64,000 nt of DNA from Pseudonocardia autotrophica (GTDB lineage Bacteria; Actinomycetota; Actinomycetes; Mycobacteriales; Pseudonocardiaceae), in contig NZ_AP018920.1 of the NCBI RefSeq assembly GCF_003945385.1, forward strand, positions 5,146,001 to 5,210,000. Direction: 5' to 3'. This document shows, piece by piece, positions 26,585 through 35,524 of this stretch (the first letter of the stretch is position 1; every line of letters begins with the position of its first letter). Both the position numbers and the translations under genes were made by a program. Below the pieces are notes generated by a model. It was given only the letters and a program-made list of their open reading frames with translations. It made no database searches and had not been told where the DNA came from.

Positions 26585-26799
26585 GCGGGCTCCCGCCGGT
26601 GCTGACCGGGGAGCGGGTGCACCGGATCCACTGGGTGCTCGGCACCGACCGGCTGCGCGCGGTCTGCCACTGCGGCGCCGAGCGACTGTTCGACGATCCG
26701 GTGGAGCTGTGGGAGTGGCTGCTCGGCCATCCCGACGACCACCGTCCGACCGCGGGAGCGCCCGACCGCTCCCCCGCACTCGCAGGGAGCCCGGCATGA
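26581..26799 (+). CDS. Small CxC protein between oxygenase and reductase
   Basis: 72 aa. Central segment VHRIHWVLGTDRLRAVCHCGAERLFDDPVELWEWLLGHPDDH has a Cys-x-Cys and several His and Trp residues; the tail is Pro/Ala-rich. It overlaps both neighbours by 4 bp (ATGA each side), so it is translated as part of the oxygenase operon. No family recognised. It might bind a metal or bridge the oxygenase and reductase (inference). Confidence 0.7.
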   Translation: MSGLPPVLTGERVHRIHWVLGTDRLRAVCHCGAERLFDDPVELWEWLLGHPDDHRPTAGAPDRSPALAGSPA

Positions 26800-27731
26800 C
26801 CGATCTCGATCTGGTGGTGGCGGACAAGCAGACCGCCGCCGACGGCGTCGCGCTGCTGACGCTGCGCCGGGCCGACGGCGGTGAGCTGCCGGCCTGGGAG
26901 CCCGGCGCGCACGTCGATCTGGTGCTGGGCGCCGACCTGGTCCGGCAGTACTCGCTGTGCGGCGACCCGGCCGACCGTTCCGGCTGGCAGGTCGCGGTGC
27001 TGCGTGAGCAGAGCGGACGCGGCGGCTCCGCACACGTGCACGACGTGCTCGCCGTCGGGGACACCGTCGCGGCCCGCGGGCCGCGCAACCACTTCCCGCT
27101 GCTGCCGTCGGCGTCCTACGTGTTCGTCGCCGGGGGCATCGGGATCACCCCGATCCTCCCGATGCTCGCCGCCGCCCAGGCGGCCGGTGCGGACTGGCGG
27201 CTCGTCTACGGCGGCCGGACCCGCGGGTCGATGGCGTTCACCGAGCTCGCCGAGCGCTACCCGGGCCGGGTGGAGATCCGGCCCCAGGACGAGACCGGAC
27301 TGCTCGACCTGGCCGGGATCATCGGTGCCGCCGCGGACCGGCCGGTCTACTGCTGCGGCCCGGAGGGCCTGCTCGGCGCCGTCGAGAAGGAGTGCGCGGA
27401 GCGCGGCCTGGCCGTGCACCTGGAGCGGTTCACACCGAAGGACGGGGTGCTGGACGGCCCGCGGGACGCGTTCGAGGTGGAGCTCGCCGGCACCGGCGAG
27501 GTGATCACCGTCCCGGCCGACCGGTCGGTGCTCGACGTGCTGGAGGACGCGGGCGTCGAGGTGCTGTCGTCGTGCCAGGAGGGGACCTGCGGGACCTGCG
27601 AGACGGGCGTCCTGGCCGGGGTGCCCGAGCACCGTGACTCCCTGCTCACCGATGAGGAGCAGGAGGCGGGCGACACCATGATGATCTGTGTGTCACGGTC
27701 CCGGTCGCCGCGGCTGGTGCTGGACCTCTGA
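26796..27731 (+). CDS. VanB-type ferredoxin/flavin reductase
   Basis: 311 aa. FMN-binding N-terminal barrel (RQYSLCGDP), NAD-binding domain (FVAGGIGITPILPML, YCCGPEGLL) and a C-terminal plant-type [2Fe-2S] ferredoxin with Cys ligands in SSCQEGTCGTCETGV plus a later Cys in MMICVS. It transfers electrons from NAD(P)H to the Rieske oxygenase. Domain order FNR-ferredoxin is that of phthalate dioxygenase reductase and VanB. Overlaps the small CxC gene. Confidence 0.93.
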   Translation: MTDLDLVVADKQTAADGVALLTLRRADGGELPAWEPGAHVDLVLGADLVRQYSLCGDPADRSGWQVAVLREQSGRGGSAHVHDVLAVGDTVAARGPRNHFPLLPSASYVFVAGGIGITPILPMLAAAQAAGADWRLVYGGRTRGSMAFTELAERYPGRVEIRPQDETGLLDLAGIIGAAADRPVYCCGPEGLLGAVEKECAERGLAVHLERFTPKDGVLDGPRDAFEVELAGTGEVITVPADRSVLDVLEDAGVEVLSSCQEGTCGTCETGVLAGVPEHRDSLLTDEEQEAGDTMMICVSRSRSPRLVLDL

Positions 27732-27741
27732 GGCGCGCACG

Positions 27742-27747
27742 TAGGGT
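27742..27747 (+). promoter_or_regulatory. Leaderless -10 element for trpF
   Basis: TAGGGT, 7 nt before the GTG at 27755. Confidence 0.55.
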
Positions 27748-27754
27748 CGGTGCC

Positions 27755-28363
27755 GTGTTCGTGAAGGTGTGCGGCCTGCGCAGCGCCGACGACGTCCGGG
27801 TCGCCCTGGAGGCGGGAGCCGACGCGGTCGGCTTCGTGCTGCATCCGGCCAGCCCCCGCTACGTCGAGCCGGAGGCGGCACGGGAGCTGGTGGCGCTGGT
27901 GCCGGAGCCGACGCTGTCGGTGGTGGTCGTCGCCGAACACACCGCCGCCGACGCCGCCCGGCTGACCCGGGAGATCGGCGCGGACGTCCTGCAGCTGCAC
28001 GGCCGCTACACCGCCCAGGACTTCGCCGTCGCGGCGGCCGAGCCCGTCCGGCTGTGGCGGGCCACCTCGCTCGCCGACGGTCCCGACCTGCACGTCGGTA
28101 CCTACGGCGAGGAGGTGCTGCTGCTCGACTCCCCGCGCGCCGGGTCCGGTGAGACCTGGGACGTCGAGTCCCTGGATCCCCGGCCCGACGGCCACTGGCT
28201 GCTGGCCGGCGGCCTGACCCCGGACAACGTCGCCGACGCGGTCCGCCGCATCGACCCGTGGGGCGTCGACGTCTCCAGCGGTGTCGAGTCCACCCGCGGC
28301 GTCAAGGACCACGCCCGGATCGCCGCGTTCGTGGCGGCGGCCCGTTCGGTACACACCCGATGA
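27755..28363 (+). CDS. trpF: Phosphoribosylanthranilate isomerase
   Basis: 202 aa TIM barrel. FVKVCGLRSADDVRVALEAGADAVGFVLHPASPRYV holds the catalytic Cys and phosphate contacts; DVLQLHG and the final LLAGGLTPDNVADAVRRIDPWGVDVSSGVES give the remaining TrpF motifs (catalytic Asp in GVDVSSGVE). It isomerises phosphoribosylanthranilate in tryptophan synthesis. It stands alone with its own leaderless promoter; no other trp gene is nearby. Actinobacteria often rely on the bifunctional PriA instead of TrpF, so a separate trpF is noteworthy. Confidence 0.93.
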   Translation: MFVKVCGLRSADDVRVALEAGADAVGFVLHPASPRYVEPEAARELVALVPEPTLSVVVVAEHTAADAARLTREIGADVLQLHGRYTAQDFAVAAAEPVRLWRATSLADGPDLHVGTYGEEVLLLDSPRAGSGETWDVESLDPRPDGHWLLAGGLTPDNVADAVRRIDPWGVDVSSGVESTRGVKDHARIAAFVAAARSVHTR

Positions 28364-28439
28364 CCGCGGTTCGCACCCGCTGCGGCGGGTGTGCTGGGCC
28401 GCGACGGGGTGCGCACCGCGAGCCGGGAGGATCGGGCAC

Positions 28440-29585
28440 GTGAGCCTTTCGTTGGACGGGATCGTGGTCGTCTCCTGCGAGCAGGCCGTCGCGGCGCCGA
28501 TGGCCACCCGGCAGCTCGCCGACCTGGGCGCGCGGGTGATCAAGATCGAGCGGCCGGGCAGCGGCGACTTCGCCCGCGGCTACGACGAGACCGTCCGGGG
28601 CATGTCCAGCCACTTCGTCTGGCTGAACCGGTCCAAGGAGTCGGTCGCGCTGGACCTCAAGGACCCGGACGACCACGCGACGGTGCTGCGGCTACTGGAG
28701 CGGGCCGACGTCTTCGTGCAGAACTTCGCACCCGGCGCGGCGGACCGGCTCGGACTCGGGGCGGCCGCGCTGCGGGAGCGCTTCGGCCGGCTGATCACCT
28801 GCTCGATCTCCGGATACGGATCCAGCGGGCCGTACCGGGACGCGAAGGCCTACGACCTGCTGATCCAGTCCGAGGCCGGGCTGGTGTCGATCACCGGGAC
28901 GCCGGAGGCACCGGCCAAGAGCGGGATACCGGCGGCCGACATCGGCGCCGGGATGTACGCGTTCTCCGGCATCCTGGCCGCGCTCTACGAGCGGGAGCGC
29001 ACCGGCGAGGGCACCGATCTCGAGGTGAGCCTGTTCGACTCGCTCGTCGAGTGGATGGGCTATCCGCTCTACTACGCCGGCTACGGCGGCACCCCGCCGC
29101 AGCGGACCGGTACCAGCCACGCCGCCATCGCGCCGTACGGGACGTTCACCGCGGGCGACGGCACCGACGTGGTGCTGTCGATCCAGAACGAGCGGGAATG
29201 GGTGACCTTCTGCGAGGTCGTGCTGCGCCGCCCGGAGATCGCCACCGATCCGCGCTTCGACACCGGGCACCGGCGGGTGGAGCACCGGCCGGAGCTGCAC
29301 GCCCAGATCGACGCCGTGTTCGGCACGCTCGACGGCACCGAGCTCACCGGCAGGCTGGCCGACGCCCGGATCGCGCACGCCCGGCAGCGCGAACTGCCCG
29401 ATGTGCTGGACCATCCGCAGCTCACCGCCCGGGACCGCTGGACGGAGGTGGACAGCCCGGCCGGACCGGTGCGCGCGGTGCTGCCGCCGATCACGTTCAC
29501 CGGGCGGAGCGCCCGGATGGGTCCGGTCCCCGCCATCGGCGAGCACACCGACGCCGTCCTCGCCTGGCTCGACGAGCGGTCGTGA
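28440..29585 (+). CDS. CaiB/BaiF family CoA-transferase
   Basis: 381 aa class III CoA-transferase. LDGIVVVSCEQAVAAPMATRQLADLGARVIKIERPGSGDFARGY and FVWLNRSKESVALDLKDPDD are hallmark segments; the catalytic Asp is in IPAADIGAGMYAFSG. It moves CoA between carboxylic acids (for example formyl-, succinyl- or mesaconyl-type substrates). GTG at 28440 follows GGGAGGA. It is not clearly co-transcribed with trpF 76 bp upstream. Substrate unknown. Confidence 0.92.
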   Translation: MSLSLDGIVVVSCEQAVAAPMATRQLADLGARVIKIERPGSGDFARGYDETVRGMSSHFVWLNRSKESVALDLKDPDDHATVLRLLERADVFVQNFAPGAADRLGLGAAALRERFGRLITCSISGYGSSGPYRDAKAYDLLIQSEAGLVSITGTPEAPAKSGIPAADIGAGMYAFSGILAALYERERTGEGTDLEVSLFDSLVEWMGYPLYYAGYGGTPPQRTGTSHAAIAPYGTFTAGDGTDVVLSIQNEREWVTFCEVVLRRPEIATDPRFDTGHRRVEHRPELHAQIDAVFGTLDGTELTGRLADARIAHARQRELPDVLDHPQLTARDRWTEVDSPAGPVRAVLPPITFTGRSARMGPVPAIGEHTDAVLAWLDERS

Positions 29586-29726
29586 CACCTCGGTTTTGGG
29601 GGCGGCCCCGCCGGCTGCGCCGTCTGAACCGGCAGGGCCTGAACCGATCGGCGCGCCCGGGCCCGTCGACCGGTATGCCCCGCGGATACCCACTCGCCCG
29701 GCTCCCACACACCCCGGTTCGACATT

Positions 29727-29745
29727 GATACCCCCTGGGGGTATC
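29727..29745. promoter_or_regulatory. CsoR copper operator
   Basis: Perfect palindrome GATACCCCCTGGGGGTATC, the GC-centred operator recognised by CsoR. It overlaps the spacer and -10 region of a promoter whose -35 could be TTCGAC at 29718-29723. It lies 29 bp before csoR. Confidence 0.9.
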
Positions 29746-29774
29746 GTCCGACGGGCGGACGGAGGAGGTACGCG

Positions 29775-30056
29775 ATGCACGGTTACGCCGACAACAAGGA
29801 CGCGCACGTCAAGCGCATGCGCCGGATCGAGGGCCAGGTCCGGGGGATCAGCAAGATGATCGAATCGGACAAGTACTGCATCGACGTCCTGACCCAGGTC
29901 TCGGCCGTCAACAAGGCACTGGAGGCCGTCGCGCTCGGCCTGCTCGACGAACATCTCAAGCACTGCGTCGCCGACGCGGTCGCCGAGGGCGGCCAGCTCG
30001 CCGACGAGAAGATCGAGGAGGCCAGCGCCGCCATCGCGCGCCTGGTCCGTTCCTGA
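29775..30056 (+). CDS. csoR: CsoR-type copper-sensing repressor
   Basis: 93 aa all-helical DUF156 protein. Cu(I) ligands C35, H60 and C64 match the C-H-C set of M. tuberculosis CsoR (C36-H61-C65). RRIEGQVRGISKMIE is the DNA-contacting basic helix. Repressor released by Cu(I), acting at the palindrome at 29727 to control csoR-copZ-copA. The start follows GGAGG at 29760-29766. Confidence 0.95.
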   Translation: MHGYADNKDAHVKRMRRIEGQVRGISKMIESDKYCIDVLTQVSAVNKALEAVALGLLDEHLKHCVADAVAEGGQLADEKIEEASAAIARLVRS

Positions 30057-30099
30057 CATCCCCGCTCCCCGCGGATCCGCACGAGGAGGTACACCCGTC

Positions 30100-30312
30100 A
30101 TGAGCACCGCCACCTACACCGTCACCGGTATGACCTGCCAGCACTGTGTCAGCTCGGTCACCGAGGAGATCGGTGAGATCTCCGGCGTCACCGACGTCTC
30201 CGTCGACCTACCGACCGGCGCCGTCACCGTGACCAGCGACGCCGACATCTCGGCCGACGCCGTCCGTGAGGCCGTCCGCGAGGCCGGCTACGAGGTCACC
30301 GCCGGGGCCTGA
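30100..30312 (+). CDS. copZ: Copper chaperone CopZ (HMA domain)
   Basis: 70 aa, single heavy-metal-associated domain with ferredoxin-like fold. The MTCQHC motif (C13, C16) binds Cu(I). It delivers copper to the CopA ATPase. Follows csoR by 43 bp with GAGGAGG before the ATG. Confidence 0.94.
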   Translation: MSTATYTVTGMTCQHCVSSVTEEIGEISGVTDVSVDLPTGAVTVTSDADISADAVREAVREAGYEVTAGA

Positions 30313-30391
30313 CCGCCCCGGTCCACCACCCGGTGCGGGTCACGGCCCGGGCGCCGTCCACCCGCATCGGGTCCAACCGAGGGACCCCACG

Positions 30392-31339
30392 ATGAACACA
30401 GCCCTCCGGCTGTCCGTCTACGGCGCAGCGGTCCTCCTGCTCGCCGCGGGCGCCTACGTCGCCGGCACCTCCGCCGGGACGTCGACCGGGCATCTGCGCC
30501 CACCACCCGCACACGCCGCGCCCCGGGAGGACACTCCGGAGGTCCGGCCCGCCGGGCTGGCCAGCACCGCGGACGGCTACACCCTGGAAGCCGCGACGCC
30601 GACCCTGCCCTCCGGCGCGGCGACCGAGATCGCGTTCCGGATCACCGGTGCCGACGGGGCGCCGGTCACCACCTTCGACGTCGCGCACGAGAAGCGGATG
30701 CACCTGATCCTGCTCCGCCGCGACACCGCGGGCTTCCAGCACCTGCACCCGGAGATGTCCGGCGACGGCACCTGGCGGGCTCCGGTCACCCTCGACGGGG
30801 GCGGCACCTACCGGGTGTTCGCCGACTTCACCCCGACCGGCGGCGAGCCGGCCACCCTCGGGGTCGATCTGTCCGCCCCGGGGCCGTTCGAGCCGGTCTC
30901 CCCCCAGCCGAGCCGGGTCGCCCGGGTCGACGGCGGCTACGAGGTGCAGCTCGACGGCGACCTGCGGCCCGGTGAGACCGGCCCGCTCACCCTGACCGTC
31001 ACCCGCGACGGCCGGCCGGTCACCGACCTGCAGCCCTACCTCGGCGCCTCCGGGCACCTGGTCGCGTTGCGCACCGGGGACCTCGCCTACCTGCACGTCC
31101 ATCCCGAGGACGCGCCCGGTGCCGGCCCCGGCATCACGTTCCACACCGAGGTCCCGTCGGCGGGCACCTACCGGCTGTTCCTCGACTTCCGGCACGACGA
31201 CGTGGTGCGCACCGCCGAGTTCACCGTCCCGACCACCGGGAACGCCGCGCCGGCCGACGGGCCCGCGCCGGCAGGGCCGGCCGCACGGCCGGGGCCGGCC
31301 GGTGACGAGCACTCGCACGACGAAGGGGGTCACCGATGA
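30392..31339 (+). CDS. Membrane-anchored His-rich protein of the copper operon
   Basis: 315 aa. Residues 5-30 form a signal anchor ([19 protein letters not shown]); the rest is extracytoplasmic with two beta-sandwich-like repeats, each with clustered His/Met/Tyr: [27 protein letters not shown] and [20 protein letters not shown]. The end is Pro/Ala-rich with a His tail ([11 protein letters not shown]). The two repeats look like a YtkA/CopC-type metal-binding arrangement, so it may bind copper outside the membrane (inference). The stop overlaps the copA start. Confidence 0.75.
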   Translation: MNTALRLSVYGAAVLLLAAGAYVAGTSAGTSTGHLRPPPAHAAPREDTPEVRPAGLASTADGYTLEAATPTLPSGAATEIAFRITGADGAPVTTFDVAHEKRMHLILLRRDTAGFQHLHPEMSGDGTWRAPVTLDGGGTYRVFADFTPTGGEPATLGVDLSAPGPFEPVSPQPSRVARVDGGYEVQLDGDLRPGETGPLTLTVTRDGRPVTDLQPYLGASGHLVALRTGDLAYLHVHPEDAPGAGPGITFHTEVPSAGTYRLFLDFRHDDVVRTAEFTVPTTGNAAPADGPAPAGPAARPGPAGDEHSHDEGGHR

Positions 31340-33627
31340 CCGCGACGCTGCCCGGGGCCGACACCCCGGTGCACGAGATCGAGCTCGCGATCGGCGGCAT
31401 GACCTGCGCGTCCTGCGCGAACCGGGTCGAGCGCAAGCTCAACAAGCTCGACGGCGTGACCGCCACGGTCAACTACGCCACCGAGAAGGCCAAGGTCACC
31501 GCAGCCGACGGGATCGGCACCGACCAGCTGGTCTCGACCGTGCAGGCCGCCGGATACAGCGCGACCCCGGTCCACGCACCGCAGGACGACGACTCCACCG
31601 GCGACAGCCCGGACGACGAGGGCGAGGACACCGAGGCGCTGCGCGAGCTGCGGCACCGGCTCGTGGTGTCGGCGCTGCTCTCGCTGCCGGTCGTGGTGCT
31701 GGCGATGGCACCACCGTTGCAGTTCGTGAACTGGCAGTGGCTGTCGCTCGTGCTGGCCGCGCCGGTGTGGGCGTGGGCCGGTGCCCCGTTCCACCGGGCC
31801 GCCTGGACGAACCTGCGGCACGGCGCCGCCACCATGGACACCCTGATCTCGCTCGGGACGACGGCCGCGATGGCCTGGTCGGTCTATGCGCTGTTCTTCG
31901 GGACCGCCGGGATCCCCGGCATGGTGCACCCGTTCGAGCTGTCGATCTCGCGCACCGACGGCGCCGGGAACATCTACCTGGAGGTCGTCGCAGGGGTCAC
32001 CACGTTCCTGCTGGCCGGGCGCTGGTTCGAGATGCGATCCAAGCGCCGCGCCGGGGCAGCGCTGCGGGCGCTGCTGCACCTCGGCGCGAAGGACGTGCTG
32101 GTGCTGCGGGACGGCGCCGAGGTGCTCATCCCGGTCTCGCAGCTCGCCGTCGGCGACCGGTTCGTCGTCAAGCCGGGCGAGAAGATCGCCACCGACGGCC
32201 GGGTCGTCGAGGGCCGCTCCGCGGTGGACGCCTCGATGCTCACCGGCGAGTCGGTGCCGGTCGAGGCGACCGTCGGCGACGCCGTGGTCGGCGCGACCGT
32301 CAACGCGGGCGGCCGGCTCGTCGTGGAGGCCACCCGGGTCGGGTCGGACACCCAGCTCGCCCAGATGGCGCGGCTGGTGGAGGACGCGCAGAACGGCAAG
32401 GCCGCCGTGCAGCGACTGGCCGACCGGATCTCCGGGGTGTTCGTCCCGATCGTGATCGTGATCGCCGCGGTCACCCTCGGGTTCTGGCTCGGCGCCGGGG
32501 CGGGCACCTCGGCGGCCTTCACCGCTGCCGTCGCCGTCCTGATCATCGCCTGTCCCTGCGCGCTCGGGCTCGCGACGCCGACCGCGCTGCTGGTCGGCAC
32601 CGGCCGCGGCGCCCAGATGGGCATCCTGATCAAGGGGCCGGAGGTGCTGGAGTCGACCCGCCGGGTCGACACCGTCGTGCTCGACAAGACCGGCACCGTC
32701 ACCACCGGGGCGATGTCGCTGACCGGCGTGCACACCGCGGACGGCGCGGACGAGGAGGCCCAGACCACCGCATTGCGCCTGGCCGGTGCCCTGGAGCGGG
32801 CCTCCGAGCACCCGATCGCCGCCGCGATCGTCGCGGGCGCCGTCGACCGTGCCGGTGAGCTGCCCGAGGTCAGCGACTTCACCAACCACGAGGGACTCGG
32901 CGTGCAGGGCGTGGTCGACGGGCACGCGGTGCTCGTCGGCAGGCCCCGGCTGCTGGAGCAGTGGTCGATGCCGCTGACCGGCGCGCTGGCCGAGGCCGTC
33001 GAGACCGAGACCGCCCAGGGCCGGACCGCGGTCGCCGTCGCCTGGGACGGGGAGCCCCGCGCGGTCCTCGTCGTCGCCGACACGATCAAGCCGACCTCCG
33101 CCGAGGCGATCGCCGAGTTCCGCAGGCTGGGCCTGGTGCCGGTGCTGCTGACCGGCGACAACCACGCCGTCGCCGGGTCCGTCGCGGCCGAGGTGGGGAT
33201 CGATCCGGAGGTGGTGGTCGCCGACGTCATGCCGGAGGAGAAGCTGGCCGTCATCGAGCGGCTGCAGGCCGGCGGCAAGGTCGTCGCGATGGTCGGCGAC
33301 GGCGTCAACGACGCCGCCGCGCTCGCCAAGGCCGACCTGGGCCTGGCCATGGGCACCGGCACCGACGTGGCGATCGAGGCCTCCGACATCACCCTGGTGC
33401 GCGGCGACCTGCGGGCCGCCGCGGACGCGGTGCGGCTGTCCCGGCGGACCCTGGGCACGATCAAGGGCAACCTGTTCTGGGCGTTCGCCTACAACACCGC
33501 CGCGATCCCGCTGGCCGCGATGGGCCTGCTGAACCCGATGATCGCCGGTGCGGCGATGGCGTTCAGCTCGGCCTGCGTGGTCGCGAACAGCCTGCGCCTG
33601 CGCCGCTTCCGCGCACACGCCGTCTGA
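31336..33627 (+). CDS. copA: Copper-exporting P1B-type ATPase
   Basis: 763 aa. N-terminal HMA domain with GMTCASC (C24, C27); eight predicted membrane helices; the Cu-transport motif C406-P-C408 ([19 protein letters not shown]); TGES actuator loop; phosphorylation Asp450 in [25 protein letters not shown] hinge; and a C-terminal [17 protein letters not shown] helix with Met/Ser ligands. It pumps Cu(I) out of the cytosol. ATGA overlap with the upstream protein. A long hairpin follows the gene. Confidence 0.96.
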   Translation: MTATLPGADTPVHEIELAIGGMTCASCANRVERKLNKLDGVTATVNYATEKAKVTAADGIGTDQLVSTVQAAGYSATPVHAPQDDDSTGDSPDDEGEDTEALRELRHRLVVSALLSLPVVVLAMAPPLQFVNWQWLSLVLAAPVWAWAGAPFHRAAWTNLRHGAATMDTLISLGTTAAMAWSVYALFFGTAGIPGMVHPFELSISRTDGAGNIYLEVVAGVTTFLLAGRWFEMRSKRRAGAALRALLHLGAKDVLVLRDGAEVLIPVSQLAVGDRFVVKPGEKIATDGRVVEGRSAVDASMLTGESVPVEATVGDAVVGATVNAGGRLVVEATRVGSDTQLAQMARLVEDAQNGKAAVQRLADRISGVFVPIVIVIAAVTLGFWLGAGAGTSAAFTAAVAVLIIACPCALGLATPTALLVGTGRGAQMGILIKGPEVLESTRRVDTVVLDKTGTVTTGAMSLTGVHTADGADEEAQTTALRLAGALERASEHPIAAAIVAGAVDRAGELPEVSDFTNHEGLGVQGVVDGHAVLVGRPRLLEQWSMPLTGALAEAVETETAQGRTAVAVAWDGEPRAVLVVADTIKPTSAEAIAEFRRLGLVPVLLTGDNHAVAGSVAAEVGIDPEVVVADVMPEEKLAVIERLQAGGKVVAMVGDGVNDAAALAKADLGLAMGTGTDVAIEASDITLVRGDLRAAADAVRLSRRTLGTIKGNLFWAFAYNTAAIPLAAMGLLNPMIAGAAMAFSSACVVANSLRLRRFRAHAV

Positions 33628-33644
33628 CCCGTCTGCTCCGCGCT

Positions 33645-33702
33645 CCGAGAGGCACACGAGCGTCGTCGACGGTCGGCTGGACGACGCTCCTGTGCCTCTC
33701 GG
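33645..33702. terminator. Long hairpin terminator between copA and the SRPBCC gene
   Basis: 23-bp arms (33645-33667 with 33680-33702) differ at one position and enclose a 12-nt loop. The position between convergent genes suggests a bidirectional terminator. Confidence 0.85.
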
Positions 33703-33708
33703 CGGGGT

Positions 33709-34158
33709 TCAGGACTCGGCGAGGGCGGCCAGCCGGTCCAGGGAGGCACCGAGCATGTCCGCCGTGGTGGCCCGGGCCCGGACGAGGCGGTTGGCGTCGG
33801 TCAGGTCGGTCCAGTCGTAGGTGTGGACGACCCGGGTGCCGCCGTCGTCGAGCGGCTCCAGCTCCCAGCGCCACAGGTGGCCGGGCTGCTCGCGGCCCGG
33901 CTCCGAGGGCCGCCAGGCGATCAGCCTGCCCTCGGTGAACTCGACGACGTGGTTCTCCCGGACGCTGCCCTGGGTGAGCAGCATCGAGAACACCTCCCCC
34001 ACGCCGCGGACCCGCTGACCGGGTGCGGCCTCGACGAGGTTGTCGTTGCCGTCCCACTCCGGCTGGCGGGCCGGGTCGGCGATCAGCTCGAACAGCTGCT
34101 CGGCGGGTGCGGCGACGACGCGATGGCTGGTGACGACGGTCGGGGCTGCTTCGCTCAC
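33709..34158 (-). CDS. SRPBCC family (polyketide-cyclase-like) protein
   Basis: 149 aa START/SRPBCC domain: VVTSHRVVAAPAEQLFELIADPARQPEWDGNDNLVEAAPGQRVRGVGEVF at the N-terminus and a final long helix. These small proteins bind hydrophobic ligands in a cavity; no catalytic residues are obvious. The GTG at 34158 gives the normal family length; upstream codons are not typical coding. Diverges from the alcohol dehydrogenase operon. Confidence 0.85.
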   Translation of the reverse strand: MSEAAPTVVTSHRVVAAPAEQLFELIADPARQPEWDGNDNLVEAAPGQRVRGVGEVFSMLLTQGSVRENHVVEFTEGRLIAWRPSEPGREQPGHLWRWELEPLDDGGTRVVHTYDWTDLTDANRLVRARATTADMLGASLDRLAALAES

Positions 34159-34205
34159 CAGGGCAGTCTGCCATCTCGCGGTCCGACTCGGAACACGCCG
34201 TCGTT

Positions 34206-34302
34206 CCGATCGATACAATACTCAGATCATATAATGCTCGCTGACCACCTCTACCTGCTGATACTCGCATAATTACGACGGATAGATCTGCGTATCGATC
34301 GG
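34206..34302. promoter_or_regulatory. AT-rich divergent control region with an 11-bp inverted repeat
   Basis: CCGATCGATAC (34206-34216) is exactly complementary to GTATCGATCGG (34292-34302), and CAGATC (34223-34228) to GATCTG (34285-34290). Each half looks like one copy of a regulator site, one facing each of the divergent genes. The DNA between and around them is strikingly AT-rich for this genome (for example ATCATATAATGC and GCATAATTACG). TATA-like sequences here probably hold both promoters. Confidence 0.55.
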
Positions 34303-34396
34303 TCCAAAGCTATTGCGATCACGCCGGTCGAGGTGCTCTCCTGACGTGGCACGGCCACCGCGACGAGGCGGTGCCGCCACTTGCGAGGAGAAACCG

Positions 34397-35524
34397 ATGA
34401 GGACGACCCGAGGTGCGATCTGCTGGGAGCCGGGAGCCGGCAAGGGCTGGTCCGTGGAGGACATCGAGCTCGGCGACCCCCGTCCGGACGAGGTCGTCGT
34501 GAAGCTGGCCGCCTCCGGCCTGTGCCACTCCGACGACCACATCGACTCCGGGATCTACGTCGGGCTCGATCCGATGCTCGGCGGCCACGAGGGCGCGGGC
34601 GTCGTCGAGGAGGTCGGTTCCGCGGTGACCGGGCTCGCCCCCGGCGACCACGTCGTGCTCGCCTTCATCCCGTCCTGCGGGCGGTGCTTCTCCTGCGTCT
34701 CGGGCCGGACCCACCTCTGCGACCTGGGCGCGCACCTGTTCGGCGGGGTCGCGCTCTCCGACCGCACGCACCGGGTCACCGCGCGCGGACGCGGCGTCGG
34801 CACGATGTGCCTGCTCGGGACGTTCGCGCCGTACGCCGTCGTGAACGAGGCCAACGTCGTCAAGATCCGGGACGACGTCCCGCTGGAGAAGGCGGCGCTG
34901 GTCGGCTGCGGGGTCACCACCGGCTGGGGCTCGGCGTTCCACACCGCGGGCACCGAGCCCGGCGACACGGTGGTCGTCGTCGGTGCCGGGGGCATCGGGA
35001 TGAACGCGGTGCAGGGCGCCCGCTACGCCGGGGCCCGCGACATCGTCGCCGTCGACACCGTGGAGCTCAAGCGCGACCGGGCCGAGGTGTTCGGCGCGAC
35101 GCACACCGCGGCGTCGGTGGAAGAGGCGTTCGAGCTGGTCCGGGAGCTGACCCGGGGCACGATGGCGCAGCGGGTCGTGCTCACCACCAGCACCGCCGAC
35201 GGCGCGCTGATCGAGCCGTGCCTGCAGCTGGCGGGCAAGCGCGGGGTGCTCGTGGTCACCGCGATCGCCCCCGGCGACCAGCTGAAGGTCGATCTCGACC
35301 TGTTCGCCCTCACCTGTTACGAGAAGCAGATCCGCGGCGGGCTGTTCGGATCGGCGAACCCGCGGATCGACATCCCGCGGCTGCTGGACCTCTACGCCGA
35401 CGGCGAGCTGAAGCTCGACGAGCTGGTCACCGCCACCTACACCCTCGACGAGATCAACCAGGGCTACCGGGACATGCTCGACGGCCACAACGTCCGCGGC
35501 CTGATCCGGTACGCGGACCTGTGA
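34397..35524 (+). CDS. NDMA-dependent-type zinc alcohol dehydrogenase
   Basis: 375 aa MDR enzyme. Catalytic zinc ligands C43 and H64-E65 and later Cys; structural zinc C94, C97, C100, C108; Rossmann GAGGIGMNAVQGA. The N-terminus MRTTRGAICWEPGAGKGWSVEDIELG identifies the actinobacterial group that keeps its nicotinamide cofactor bound and uses NDMA as an artificial acceptor in vitro. It oxidises an alcohol to an aldehyde. First gene of an operon with the acyl-CoA synthetase (GTGA overlap). ATG has GAGGAG upstream. Confidence 0.92.
   Translation: MRTTRGAICWEPGAGKGWSVEDIELGDPRPDEVVVKLAASGLCHSDDHIDSGIYVGLDPMLGGHEGAGVVEEVGSAVTGLAPGDHVVLAFIPSCGRCFSCVSGRTHLCDLGAHLFGGVALSDRTHRVTARGRGVGTMCLLGTFAPYAVVNEANVVKIRDDVPLEKAALVGCGVTTGWGSAFHTAGTEPGDTVVVVGAGGIGMNAVQGARYAGARDIVAVDTVELKRDRAEVFGATHTAASVEEAFELVRELTRGTMAQRVVLTTSTADGALIEPCLQLAGKRGVLVVTAIAPGDQLKVDLDLFALTCYEKQIRGGLFGSANPRIDIPRLLDLYADGELKLDELVTATYTLDEINQGYRDMLDGHNVRGLIRYADL

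Noticed and set aside
31330..33657. 775-codon minus-strand reading opposite copA
   Set aside because: copA is unmistakable on the plus strand; the opposite frame has His/Gln/Arg/Gly shadow composition.
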